Below are positions 20,559-32,400 of a DNA stretch of 64,000 bases, piece after piece (the first letter of the stretch is position 1; each line of letters starts with the position of its first letter). This DNA is from Zygnema cylindricum. Lineage: Eukaryota; Streptophyta; Zygnematophyceae; Zygnematales; Zygnemataceae. The position numbers and the translations under genes are program-made. The stretch lies in contig JBBHKE010003123.1 of NCBI GenBank assembly GCA_037447655.1, positions 62,001-126,000 on the forward strand. Direction: 5' to 3'. The notes under the pieces are model-generated. The model saw only the letters and a list, made by a program, of their open reading frames with translations. It ran no database searches and was not told the origin of the DNA.

Positions 20559-20880
20559 GTGTACTGCTATGTTGCTACGCTGCGCTAGTTTGACATCGCA
20601 GCGCAGTATGAAGACAAAGTGCAGCGTGTACTGCTATGCTGCTACGCTGCGCTAGTTTGACATCGCAGCGCAGTATGAATACAAAGTGCAGCGTGTACTG
20701 CTATGCTGCTACGCTGCGCTAGTTTGACATCGCAGCGCAGTATGAATACAAAGTGCAGCGTGTACTGCTATGCTGCTACGCTGCGCTAGTTCGACATCGC
20801 AGCGCAGTATGAATACAATATGCAGCTTGTACTGCTCTGCTGCTACGCTGCGCTATTTTGACACCGCAGCTCTAGCAGCT
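20559..20880. repeat. 67-bp tandem repeat, about 4.8 copies
   Basis: Units begin GTGTACTGCTATGCTGCTAC at 20559, 20626, 20693 and 20760, with a decayed fifth at 20827. Period 67 bases; the first four are nearly identical. Each contains the near-palindrome GCTGCGCTAG...CGCAGCGCAG. It lies in the gag-only element between its 3' LTR and an embedded second polypurine/LTR-start junction (20948/20949). Confidence 0.92.
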
Positions 20881-20948
20881 GCTCCTTTCACCCTTAACTT
20901 CCTCCTCATAGCCTCATCTACTGAGAACTAAAGCTTTCAATTTCAACA

Positions 20949-21922
20949 CTCCCCTAAAGCTTTAGACTCAGTAGTCCATGCAGATATTTCTACCCTAATG
21001 GAAATACAAACAAAATGAAGAACGTAGAATATTTAGAGATTAAAAATTCTCTATCAACCTCCACTACTAATGATTCAAAAACGTTAGTTAAAACAATACA
21101 TCACCACTGTTTTGCTGACTTCGCCACGTCCCATTTGTCTTGCTGAAAACCACCACCTTGCAGAATTTGTCCTGTAACAGCTCCCCGTAAGTCATAAATG
21201 TGAAATTGACACTTTCACTAACATTATAACACCACTTCTTCCGCTGCGTTGCTTCATTTGTTGCTGCGTTGCGAAGCGAACTGCTTCCGCTAATTCTCCA
21301 CTGCCTCCACTGCGTTCCTGCCATGTCTTCCAAACTTCCCCGTCTTGACAACTGCCTCTTTGCCGAGTTAATCATTTAATATTCAAACACTCTCTATCTT
21401 CCACGAATAGCTTTATCAACCATTTCTTAATTCCTATGAATTTTACAGGCTAACAAAATTTAATATTGTCCCGTAACCGCTCCCCCTATGCCATAAACGT
21501 CAATTTGACTTGTTAATAATGATATAACACCTCTCTAGTAACTCTGAATTCCACCCGTAATCGTCACCTACTCTTATGATCAGTATTTTTCAAAAATATC
21601 TATCTTCTACCCACTTTCATCAAACAATTGTTTACCTTCCCCCTATCAAATACTTCCACGTCATCCGCTGCGTTGCTATGCTGCGTCACTGCTTCACGAT
21701 GTGAACTGCTTCCGATGATTCACCACTGCTTCCGCTACCTCCTTCGTTTTCAGAAATACATAAATAACACTTTTTGTTTCTTTTCAACTAACTCAACAAG
21801 AAATAACATTAAATCTAAAATCCTACCAAAAAATGGTAAATGTCAAAAGGAGCTAAGACATGCCTGTAATATAAGTTTTTTTTCAAAATTAAGATTTCTC
21901 TAAATTCACGTTCTCCAGAAAA
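20949..21922 (-). other. Gag-only element 3' noncoding region
   Basis: No coding frame of note on either strand. It starts (on the minus-strand 3' side) with AAGCTTTAGGGGAG against a TGTTGAAATTG LTR-like start (20948), a second polypurine/LTR junction besides the real one at 20515. Two diverged direct copies of a stretch with GCTGCGTTGC...GAACTGCTTCCG lie at about 21240-21310 and 21665-21735. These may be remnants of replaced pol sequence. Confidence 0.6.
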
Positions 21923-23455
21923 TCATTTCTCCCGTTCTCTTCTCTTAATCACTTTTTGAGCATGCTTTCTTCTGTTCTTGATCCTTTGAATATTACATCT
22001 TCTCTTTGTTTTCTTCATTATCTTTTGTCTTTTCTGAAAATTTTCATTTCTGTCACAGTTTTCTATTCGTTTAATGTCAAAAATATTAATTTTCTGTTTT
22101 CCCTCTATGTTTTTCTTCGTAGATTTGCTGTTCCCATTAACTTTATTCATCCCTAAAATTTTAATTTTGATTCTTCTTCTTTGCAGCTGCACTCTTTTCC
22201 TTCTATTTTCTTTTCTTATATTTCTAACGTTTGCATTTCTATTACATTTTTCATTCCCACAAACTTCTTTTCTCGATCCAATTTTCTGAACAGTTTTTCT
22301 TAGTTCTTCTCCTAGTTCATCAATTTCCACATTCTCCTTATTTCTAGTTTCTGCTTTTGAGTGTCCATCTCTTCCGTCAACTCGTCTTGCTTCAGTTAAC
22401 AAACTTTCTTGTAGGCAATTTTCACTCACCGATTTGTCATCTGATAAGGTCACAAAAATCGTGTCCTTCTCTCTTTCGTCCTGTAACTCTTTGGTACCCA
22501 CCAGTCTGTTGTCGGGACAAGGGACAGTCACCAAATCCTTTTCTGTCACCTTCTTGTCCTCATTCCGAACAACATAGAAGGTCGGTAGGTAAATAAATTT
22601 GTCAACACACTGTGTATGTCTTTTATCATTCGTCGAGTCTTGTCTCTCACTCACGAAAGCACTCGATTCTTTTCTTGTTGGGGTTCGAACTAGGTTGTTG
22701 TCCCATCCATCTCTGAATTTCCCTGTAACACATGCACTTTTATACGATGGACAAACCCTGAAGGTATGTCCTAAATCATTACAGTAAAAACAATTCTTTG
22801 GTCGATCTCCAACCTCACTATTACCTTTAAATTTCTGAAACTGAGACTTAGATTCCTTTATATTCCTTTCACTTGTTAAGACTCTTCTATTAGCCTCTTC
22901 ATCTAGAATAGCTCGTCTAGCTACAGTTACGCTCCACTCATTTTTATCAATTATGGTCAATCGATCCAGTGCACTCTTATATTCTTTGGGTAGAGTTCTC
23001 ATTAACAAGATAGCTTGTTGAGCATCTGTAAAAAATCCCCCTGCCAAATCATTTTCTGCAAATAATACTTGTAAGTCAATACAGTGTTTCTCCATACTAC
23101 CTCCTACATACTTGTGTTCAACTATTTTGGTAACACTACTAAGCCAATGATATAAAGACGTCTTTGCATACATACATTCTAAGCTCTTCCATAATTCAGC
23201 TGCCTTTTTAAAATTTAGGTATGACATTACCAAATCCTCAGTCAAGGAGTTGTTGATAACCCTTAGACACCCATGATTTTTCCTTTTTCATTCATTTGAT
23301 GTTTCGGCCAAGGTACCGTCCACCACATCCATTAGCTCCATCATCTCGAAGTAGCTCTCGAGCGTACACTTCCAGTAGTGATATTTTGATCCATAAAATA
23401 TAGGTAGCCATGGGTGTGGGCCCATAACCTGTTGTCCATAGCTTATTTCAGCCAT
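21923..23455 (-). pseudogene. Gag of the gag-only element, one nonsense codon
   Basis: Capsid protein of the TR-GAG-like element; it would assemble particles that package its own RNA. The frame opens at ATG 23455-23453 in the LTR (MAEISYGQ), passes the LTR end and the PBS (QVMGPH, second ATG 23425-23423) and continues PWLPIFYGSKYHYW, a typical copia gag start. A single in-frame TGA at 23290-23288, where relatives of this fold commonly have a tryptophan, interrupts it; the frame stays open on both sides, 511 codons in all. The zinc knuckle CFYCNDLGHTFRVC is at about residues 222-235. The C-terminal third is very basic and Lys/Arg/Asn-rich, which is unusual for gag. The TGA could be a recent mutation, or the downstream part could start at a later ATG. 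Confidence 0.85.
23415..23429 (-). other. Gag-only element primer-binding site
   Basis: GGTTATGGGCCCACA on the minus strand, directly after the LTR end GGACAACA. It matches the same initiator tRNA-Met anticodon arm as A2 over the first 14 bases. Confidence 0.85.
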
Positions 23456-24382
23456 GGATTACTCACGGAAACACCCACAGACTACCTCAAAAACAGCTGT
23501 GTTTCAGACGACACAGATCACTCCACAATAAACAAAATGATCTCAAACTGCACCAATATGCAGTATATCATATACACTGTAAACTCTCAAAGTTACAGCC
23601 AAATCCACCAAGGCATCTAGAAGATATAAGCTCCAAAGTTTCCCAAATGTAGTTGACAGCTTCACAAACTAGCCACTTAGACTGTTCACAGAATCTTACA
23701 GAGATACTGGAATACAATGAAACTTCACACACATATAGATTATATATCATAGAATAACTCCACAAAGTTTCACATGAAAACACCAATCAGAGTGATCACA
23801 CCAGCAGGTCAAAGATGCAGAAAACAGTTTGCCATGGCTTTGATTAACTTGACTGCGATGCATAAAATAATCTAAGTCCTGCAAGTTATACTCAGAGTAC
23901 GGAGGCATACCAGCCGTACTGCATCTACTCTAATAACCTAACTAGTCAAAAGGACAAACCTCTGTTGTACAGAATATTTACACCGTACTCTTCGTATGTC
24001 AGAAACTAAGCTACCACTAAGCAACCACTAAGCTACCACTATCGTTTAATCATCATTACTTGAAATTTATCCTATTCATATTATCCGTAGTTGCGCTGGC
24101 TGCGCTTTCCGTACGGATCATGAAAATAGCCGCAACTGGGTTGACTTAACTGCGTCGCAGCTGCTCCGTACCTGCGGCGCCTGTTTCAACATTCCGTTTA
24201 TTTTACATCGGATCGCTTCGCGATCCGTTGTCCATTTGTCATTGCTTGTTCACACCACTCAATGAGTCTTTTACGTAACTTTAATTATCAATCCGTTCGC
24301 TCCCCCAATCCGTGAATCTATTCAAACCTCCATATTAAATCCAATTAGCAGTTACGCACAAAACTGACTTTTCAAAACAACA
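23430..24382 (-). repeat. Gag-only element 5' LTR (953 bp)
   Basis: Minus-strand TGTTGTTTTGAAAAG to GGACAACA. Flanked at 24383 by the GCTCC target duplication. It contains the gag start codon 26 bases before its end. Confidence 0.92.
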
Positions 24383-25176
24383 GCTCCTACAAAAGATAGC
24401 ACGTCAAAAGCAGGAATTGATCTTGTGACCTTTCAGATAATTGTCATACGGCGTAGCAGTTAGCTTTATCCAATGTGTCTTTATGAAGCGTTACGTACAT
24501 CGTTTGTGATAAATAAATGAATAGTGATGCAAAGACACGTACGATACAAAATGAACATGAAACATAAAGTATTGCACAAAATATTGTACCATACGAAATA
24601 AACGAAATGACATTTAATTTCAACATACGAAATCAAATGTCGTTCGTGATCAACGACTCACAGAGGAGCCAGAATTCATTTGGCGGTTTGCAAGCCAATT
24701 TCGGTGGACGACACGTGGCGAGATATGGTTGGACAGCGGATATTACAAGGGGGGCAACTACGGCTTAAGAATTGACACGCGTCACCAAAACGGCCATGCC
24801 GTAGTATGGCCATACAAGAAGTACAGCAGTACCTGTACCTTCTTGTACCCTACAATCATTTGATTGTTTAGGGCACACTAGTAGTAGGTTTAAAGAGGGA
24901 GTTTAAGACTTAGGAAAAATTAAGGTAGCCGCCTCTCTCCTAGAGTGCTTCTATATTTATAGGCCATCTTTGGTCAGCCATAACTTAATGCTTCGGTGAG
25001 CAATTAAGATTATTTTTTGCTGCGGACTCAGATGAGTCTAGCCTACATGAGGTGTAGTCGATCAGAGTTTTTGCGTGCTAGGGTGTCACCTAATCATTGC
25101 CAAAGTCAAAAGTAAAAATATTATCCTAGAGGCTTCATATAAGCTGGACATTCTGTAAGGAGGTCACAAAATTACA

Positions 25177-25357
25177 CATAGGTCGTAGGTTCAAAATTGT
25201 TCTAGGTTCCTATTTGGTAAAATGCCCCTCTACTTTAGTGTGCCACCTTCTGAATAACGTGGCAACCATGGCGTGCCTTTGATCCTCTCTTTCTCTCACT
25301 TTAAAATATAACTAAAATAAAGAATTGAACTATTAATTACCTCTTTTCATCATATGG
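25177..25357. other. Unassigned junction sequence
   Basis: About 180 bases between the C1 LTR end and the A4 fragment. Apart from a CAACCATGGCG motif (25262-25272) resembling the CAGCCATGGCT of nearby LTRs, I recognise nothing. It may be a decayed LTR piece. No coding frame. Confidence 0.5.
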
Positions 25358-25868
25358 TTGCATTTGGGTGGGTAAAATACTCACATCACCACTTGGAGTG
25401 ATGCCAACTATCGGGATGCTCTTATGAGGAGATGTACTTCTCGATATGTATTGTATGTGGGTGATAGGGCTTGCTGCTGGAGCAGCAAACAGCAAAAGGT
25501 TATTGCTTAGTCCATAATGGAGGCTCGATATATGGCCTCTTACTTTGCTGTAAGAGAAATGATGTGGGTCAAATCTTTGCTTAGTGAGCTTGGTCACCTT
25601 AAGTGTGGTGTGCATAAAATCTTTTTTGATAACTAGGCAACCATTGCTATTTTTGTCAATCCTTAACACCACTTCAATGCCAATTACATGGACATTAGAC
25701 TTAGCTTTGTTAGGGAGAAGGTAGCAAACAAGATAATTAGTTTAGAGTATAGACTAGATAGTGAAATGGTAGTAGATATGATGACCAAACCTGTACCTTC
25801 CACTAAACAAATTTTTTTGAAAGGAGAAGTTTGGTCTTAAATAAAAAAATGACTAGAAAATAAAAGGT
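25358..25868 (+). pseudogene. Copia A4 RNase H fragment
   Basis: Plus-strand remnant of the A-family RNase H, starting abruptly at WLHLGG-like sequence (25360-25378). It passes a CCWSSKQQKVIA homologue and ends just before a degraded polypurine tract and the A4 LTR. Stops (25508, 25636, 25664) and changes in the AEY segment show it is dead. The 5' rest of A4 is missing. Confidence 0.82.
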
Positions 25869-25869
25869 G

Positions 25870-26504
25870 TGTAAAAATTAATGGTTATTTTTAGTATTTT
25901 CTTGGTTTAGAACTTGTAAAATAAAAAGGAAAGAAGTAGAGGCAATCTACCTCTAACTCCTATCACAAGCCCCCACACTTGCCGTCGTCATAGAAGGCTA
26001 GAGAGGGAGCTAGAGCCAAGGCTGCCTATGTTGTCTAGTGAGACAGGCAGCAAGTTTTTAATAGGTTTACCAAAAGAGGGCTTGACTGACCCAGGGTTTG
26101 ATCGTGGTACCTATTGCCGTCAAAGTCGCCAAAAGCTGTTAGCTTGTCCTATAGTCTAGGACTTGCGTTAAGATATATAGCGTGTGATATCTATTTAAAG
26201 TTGTATTTGTAGAGAAATTCTTTTAACAGAACATCAGACTCTTAGCATATACCCGCATTTAGATATAGTACGAGTTGTTAGGGTACCACACGAAACAAAT
26301 ATATCGCACATTTGTTTCGATGATAATAATTAAAAGCTGGTTTAGGATCAAACAGCTCCGATTAGAGCCGACATAACAAAATGGGCGTTTTGACGGTTTT
26401 TGGTCATAGTCACACCAAATGATATGTGGCACCATCTTATTTGCTTGCAGCATCTCTAAAGAAAAGTAAAACAAATCCAGATACGGCAAGCGTCAACTTT
26501 TTGG
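25870..26504 (+). repeat. Copia A4 3' LTR, first segment
   Basis: TGTAAAAATTAATGG start after AAAAGGTG. Interrupted at the TTTGG target duplication (26500-26504) by A3 and resumed at 35214. Confidence 0.83.
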
Positions 26505-27525
26505 TGTATTAATTAATGGTTCTTTTAGTATTTTCTAGGTCTAAAATGAAATGCAGAAAAAAAGCCTCTTCAACTCACGCACTTGTCGAAGTCACTAAAG
26601 GTAGAAGAGGGAGTTAGAGCCATTGCTGCCTATGAAGTCTAGAGAGAGACAAGCAGTTGGTTTTTAGTAGGTTTACTAAAAGGATACTTGACGAACCTAG
26701 GATTTGATCTTGGTAACTGTCATCCGTCAAGTTAGCCGGTAGTGGTTAGCTTTATCCTACAAATCTAAGACCAAAGATAAAGTATATAATGTTTGAAAAA
26801 AAAAAATAGTTAGACAAGAACTAATTCATTTAACGAAAACTATATATGTCATGCATAGGTACAATTTTAAAAAGTACGGAGTACGGTTTGGTTATAAAAC
26901 GAATACCACACATTTTGTTTTGACAGCGAAACAAATATCCCGAAAGTATTTATGACGGCTACATTTGAAACCCGGTTGTGATCAGACGACCGCGAAGGAT
27001 GCCGAGATCGCGGAATAGGATTTTGGCGGTCTGCCGTCAATGCCACATCATTAGACACGTGGCACAACCATATTCGATTACGGCATCTCCGGGGATTACA
27101 GAAACGAATCCAAATATGACATGTGTCAACTTGTTGGCCCTGTCGTACAATGGCCGTAGAGGAAGTACACTAGCACCTTTGCCTTTCAGTAAAACATCGT
27201 ATTATGATTGATGTTGTACTTCAATAGATAGAGATTTACAAAGAGATAGGACTTAGAAAAATTTGGTAGATAGGATCCTCTCTCCAAGAGCTTATGTACA
27301 AAAGGTCAACTTTGACCCTCCATAACTTCCTCTTCAAGGGAGCAAATTAGAGTTTGTTTTTGCTATCGATTCACGAGAGTATTGCCTTCATAGGGATAGA
27401 GGTGGTCAAAGTTTTTGTTTGCCAAGGTGGAAGTTATTTTTGCTAAAACACAAAGGGGTTAGGTTATCCTAGGGGCTTTAAGTGAGCTGTTTACTCTGAG
27501 GGCCAATGGAGGTCTCAAAGTTGCA
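26505..27525 (+). repeat. A3 5' LTR (1021 bp)
   Basis: TGTATTAATTAATGG to AAGTTGCA. U5 keeps the gag start ATG at 27506 (MEVSKLQ). The tRNA-like antisense block has decayed (about 26690-26770). Confidence 0.88.
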
Positions 27526-28276
27526 AGTTATGAGCCCACCCTCTACGGTGCCCATCTTTAATGGAACTGGCTTCATATACTGGGAAAGTATGATGACACG
27601 AGCTCTATGTGAGAAAAGGTTTTGGGGAATAGTGAGTGGAGTCCATCTGCGTCCATCTAGTCCTAGCATTCCTCTAGGGTTTGAAAGAAGCGGATTCATC
27701 AAAGATGCAGATCCATCTTCAACTGAGGAGACAAAAGAAAGGGAGGTGGTGGACAAAGGAAAGGAGAAGGAGACGTTCACACCAATAACAACCGGTTCGG
27801 CATTCATGTCACCTACTCTAAGGAACGAGGAGAATGATACTGATACCAGGGACTACAACAATATGGCGGCAAAGCACTTCATCCTCCGCCATCTTACTCA
27901 AGGGCTTCCATCTCCTCATTTGCACATAGAGAGGGCATCTGATCTTTGGGTGGCTCTCATAGAGATGTACCGAAGTGGAACGATTCAGCAACAGCAGTTG
28001 GTTGATCAAAAAATTAACGCGTATGTATACAAAGGGGGGAAGATGTTGGATTTTTTCAATGAGCTTGCTACAATTTTCATGGAACTAGAGAGTGCTAGAA
28101 ATTTAGAAAGTTAAAAGGAAAAGGTTAATTGCTTGCTCATGAAGTTATTGATGAGTTGGAGAACATAGTCAACCGTGTGTAGGACTTGCTGGACTCGAGG
28201 TGGATATGGAATTCAATGGTAGGGATGATTCTTGTTCTAGAGAACACGATTGAAATATGAAGGGGAGGAATAAGAG
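27506..28276 (+). pseudogene. A3 gag, N-terminal part
   Basis: Opens at the LTR ATG and reads through a mutated PBS (27526-27540, AGTTATGAGCCCACC) as MEVSKLQVMSPPSTVPIFNG, then the A-type gag (CEKRFWGIVSG; AAKHFILRHLTQGLPSPHL; GTIQQQQLVDQK). A stop falls at 28112-28114, with a further frameshift near 28145. Gag is interrupted at 28276 by a solo LTR with duplication AAGAG and resumes at 29416. Confidence 0.87.
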
Positions 28277-29410
28277 TGTTGATATTTGAATAATTTCTAG
28301 GTTTGTATTAGGATAGAAAAGAGCAGAGGCAATCTGCCTCTAACTCCCCTCTCGAAGCCCCCACACTTATCGTAGTCACTAAAGGTTGGATAAGAAGCTA
28401 GAGCCATGGCTGCTTAAAGCTCTCTAGAGAAGACAGGGGGTGAATTAGGTAGATTAACCAAAAGGTACTTGACGAACCCAAGAATTAATCCTGGTACCTG
28501 CCGTATGTCAAGTTAACCGTAGCCAATTGCTTTGTCCGTTTAATTTGGACTATTGCTAAGATATATTCGGTTTGATATGCATTTCAACATGCATATGTAG
28601 GTTTTTCCATTTAACTAGATTACGGTCTATAGGTATAGAAACAGTTGTACTATTAGTACAAGACGCAACAAATAGTATGGACATTTGTTTCAACGGTCCG
28701 TATTAAATACCGATATCAATCGGACGGGTGGGTTAGCGCCGGCTTCGCGGAAATGAAAATTAGGCGATTCGCAGACTCCGCCACTCCGGATGACATGTGG
28801 CAACATCATACGTGTTTACGTAATCTTCAAAACGGAAGACAACAAATACAGATGTGACAAATGTCGCATAATGGCGACAACGTACACTGTCCGTAAAGAA
28901 AGTCCACCGACATCTGTACTTTATGTACGGAACAGTCTTGTGATTGGTTGGTACCTTAGTACTACAGGGTTTAGAGAGGGGTTTAGGACTTAGAATATTT
29001 TGGGTAGGAAGCCGCCTCTCCTAGAGAGCATCTTGTATAAAAGGCAAACTTTGGCCAACCATAACAATCAATTCAGTTGACCATTTTAAGTGATTCTTGT
29101 TGTTGCGGACTAATGGAAGTCTAAGCTACACAGGGGTGTAGTTGGTCAGGGTTTTTGCCTGGTTGAGTGGCTGCATTTCTAAGGGAAAGTCAAAGTGGGT
29201 GAATGTATCCAAATCACATATTCTAACTTTGCATTCTGTGGTGGAACTGAGCACACATAAAGTCTTGTTTCATATGGGTGAAGCTTTAATAGGATTCTGA
29301 TTGTCAAGGGGTCAATCATTTGGGTTTATATAAATTTGGAGGCGGCACTATCCAAATTAGCTTCTTTTGATCTGCGAATTATGTGTGGCAATGGAGCCCA
29401 TAGAATTTCA
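28277..29410 (+). repeat. Solo LTR D1 (1134 bp)
   Basis: TGTTGATATTTGAATAA to CATAGAATTTCA, flanked by AAGAG at 28272-28276 and 29411-29415. No internal element sequence: product of LTR-LTR recombination. It has a clean TATAAAAGG box (29036-29044) and a degenerate antisense tRNA-like block (about 28455-28545). Same family as 53898-55208. Confidence 0.9.
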
Positions 29411-29415
29411 AAGAG

Positions 29416-32400
29416 TGGGCAAGACTTGGCTGCTGGGACCGATTGAAGGAACAACGATTCTTGGAAATTGGTCAAAAATAAAGGAAGGGGGGGGCAGAAA
29501 AATCACACCTAGGAGTTTCGACGAAGGGCTCCCAAGGGTTTGTGTCATTTTTGGAAAAAACTAGGGCACTATATGGCGGAGTGCAGTAAGTTAACCATGC
29601 AGCGGTTAAAGGAGGGGCAGACCAGTGGATCCCCGAGAGGAAAGAAAAAGGCCCTTGTGACACACGTACATGAGGTGGAATCTGAGGACAAGGACGATGA
29701 GCTTCTATTGGATGAGGAGTTAGAAGCAAAAAACAATGTAGAAATTCCATGATAGCAGAAATGTGCTTTCACTGGATTGAAAGGTGAAACAGGCTGGATT
29801 GTAGACTCATGTGCCTCCATGCACATGTGTAAGGATAAACACCTGTTCACTGAGATAAAAAAGATTCCCACTGTAGAGATAGAGTACAGGGATGGGAGGA
29901 TAGTCACTACTACTCTTGTAGGATCCGTTGACTTGAAAGTGTTAGTAGATGGAAATACATCCATAGTTACATTCTCCGATGTATTGTTTATTCCGGAGCT
30001 TAACAAAAACCTCATCTCTACATCAGTATTCGATGATAAGGGTTTTGATATTGCAGTAGAAAAGGAGTCTTTACTGCTAGTTTTGAGGAGGAAGTTTATT
30101 TCACTGTTGAAAAAGGTAGCCAATGAATGTTTAGGCTGATTTTAAACAATAACAAGAAGAAACTTTATTATGCTGGTATTCATGATATAATGTTGTGGAA
30201 TAAGAGGCTTGAGCATTTGAATCTAGATAAGTAAAGAGAGATGAAAAATATAGGAGTAGTGGAAGGGATTGAGTTCAATGAGAGTGAGAATCTAAGTGAT
30301 TGTAGTGGATGTGCTTAAGGTAAAGCACACAAGTTACTCTTCCCAAAAACATCCACCTATAAGGGATAAAAGATTCTAAATTTAGTACACACAGATATTT
30401 GGGGACCGACTTAGGTGCCCTCACCGGCGGGGAAGAGATTTATGATAACTATCACTAATGATTGGTCTTAGTATTCCACAGTGTATTTTTTGAAAAATAA
30501 GTCATAGGCTCAAAAATGTTTTAGACAATATAAAGCATGGAGTGAAAAACTCCATGAAACCCCAATCAAGAGAGTAAGGAATGACAATGGTGGAGAGTAT
30601 AACACTAACCAGTTTGAGGATTTTTTGAGGGAAGATAGACTCTAGCACTAAAAGACAGTTCTAAGAAACCGCGAATCAGAATTGGGTAGCTAAAATATTA
30701 AACCGGACACTAAGTGATAGAGTTAGAAGTAGGTTGTCGGATAAGAAGATTGGAAAAAGATTTTGGGCCGAAGCAATGAACAGTGATATTTACCTTAAAA
30801 TATAGTTCTTACTTCAGCAGTGAAAGGCCAAACACCTTATGAGAGATGAACCGGTCGGAAATCAGACTTATCTCACCTAAAGGTTTCCGGCAGTCAAATG
30901 TTCAGTCTCGATAAAGATCGGTCTAATTGGAAAACAGATCCTAAAGGCAAACCAAGGTACTTATTAGGATATGACGAGGATGTAAAAGGATATAGAGTGT
31001 ATGATCTAAAGAGAGAAGATATAATCCTAGTAAAGCATCTAGTAGTTATGGATGAAAGAAAGTCTGTGGATCCCTTCAAGTATACAAAGTCAATAAAAAT
31101 CAGATTTGAGTCGGAAAATTCCCATGACTTTAAGCTTCCTTACTATCCAAGTTTTAGAGAAGATGACATTCTTACAGGCACAAATCTGACCGAGAAAGAC
31201 TTGTCCGCCGAAACTCTAGTGACAACTCAACCTGAAGCGGAAGACGTGGTGGAAATAGATTCGTAATCGAGGGACAAGGGAAAAGCCGAAATTGTTCAAA
31301 AAAACCCACAAGAACCATCTATTCCAACAACAGATTTTGAGGGAGGAAGGAGAAGTAGAAAATTGTTGCAAGAAAAATAGGTTAATAACAAGGTAACAAA
31401 ACCATCACATTCGGATGAACCTCAGACTTATGGAGAGGCGATGAATTGTCCATAAAGAAACCGGTGGAAGACAGCCATCAATGAGGAGATAGCCTCAATT
31501 ATGGCAGCCAATACTTGGGAGTTCGTTGATTATCCACCTAACCAAAAACCAATCTGTTGTAAGTGGGTGTTCAAATTAAAACTGAACCCAGATAACACCA
31601 TTGAGTGCTACAAAAACCTGGTTAGTTGCAAAAGGATTTACACAAAAAGAAGGAATCGACTACAAGGAAACCTTTGCCCCGGTCGTCAGATTTCCTTCCG
31701 TCTACATACTTCTCAATCTGGAAGCAGCAAAAGACATAGAGGTGCACAAGATGGACATCAAGACAACCTTATTGCATGGAGGATTGAAAGAGGAGATCTT
31801 CATGCGAAAACCCGAAGGAATTGTGGAGCAAGGAGAGGAGAGTAAGGTATGCCGGCTGATTAAATCTCTTTATGGTTTAAACAGGCACCTTGACAGTGGA
31901 ATAAGTAGCTTGATGAGTTTCTTACTAGTCTACAATATATCCGGATCAGCTTAGATCCTTCAATCTATGTTTTTGAAGATGAGGAAGGAGTTATATTTAT
32001 TGCAATTTATGTTGATGATTTGCTTAATTTAAGTAAATTAATGGACAAAATTAGTAAACTGAAAACCGATCGTAAGAGGACAATTGAGATGAACGATATG
32101 GGGGAGGCAAGATTTATTTTGGGAATTCAAGTAGAAGGAGACCGAAAAAGAAAGATTAAAGGACTAACTTAGAAATAAGCAATAGGGAACATGTTGGAAA
32201 AATTTCAAATGGATAAGGCTAATAGTTGAACAACTCTAATGGAGTTAAAGAAGGGAAGTGAGGGGAGTGTGTAAGAAGGAGTCATAATCTTAGACGAAAA
32301 ATTATGTCCTGAAGAACAAAAGTTCATGCAGACTATTCGTTACAGGCAAGTAGTAGGAAACCTAATCTATTTTATAAATTGTACAAGGTCGGTTTTAGCT

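Larger units (their letters stand above)
19562..24382 (-). mobile_element. Gag-only LTR retrotransposon (TR-GAG type)
   Basis: A 4821-bp minus-strand element with 953-bp LTRs (24382-23430 and 20514-19562), TGTTG...CAACA ends and perfect target duplication GCTCC (19557-19561 and 24383-24387). The PBS GGTTATGGGCCCACA follows the 5' LTR and a GGGGGAG tract precedes the 3' LTR. The internal 2.9 kb encodes only gag; I see no protease, integrase, RT or RNase H. About eleven LTR differences in 953 bases imply a fairly recent move. Gag-only elements are known in plants as TR-GAG; enzymes must come in trans, and A2 with the same PBS is a plausible source. Confidence 0.92.
19417..25176 (+). repeat. C1 3' LTR, split by the gag-only element
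   Basis: Starts TGTTGAAAGAGGGTG after an AAAATAAGGGGAG polypurine tract (19404-19416) and ends GTCACAAAATTACA at 25176. The LTR segments are 19417-19561 and 24388-25176, about 934 bp in all. It contains the tRNA-like antisense block (about 24410-24480) and a TATATTTATAGG core promoter-like box (24952-24963). Confidence 0.87.

Noticed and set aside
20559-20880. CRISPR-like array
   Set aside because: Units are contiguous 67-bp tandem repeats without unique spacers, inside a eukaryotic retrotransposon.
22074-22787. Plus-strand frames inside 21923-23455
   Set aside because: Shadows of the minus-strand gag, including Phe/Leu-rich translations of its basic tail.
24383-24900. Separate gene downstream of the gag-only element
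   Set aside because: The sequence is the second half of the C1 LTR, recognisable from the tRNA-like block and the CGACACGTGGC region shared with C2.
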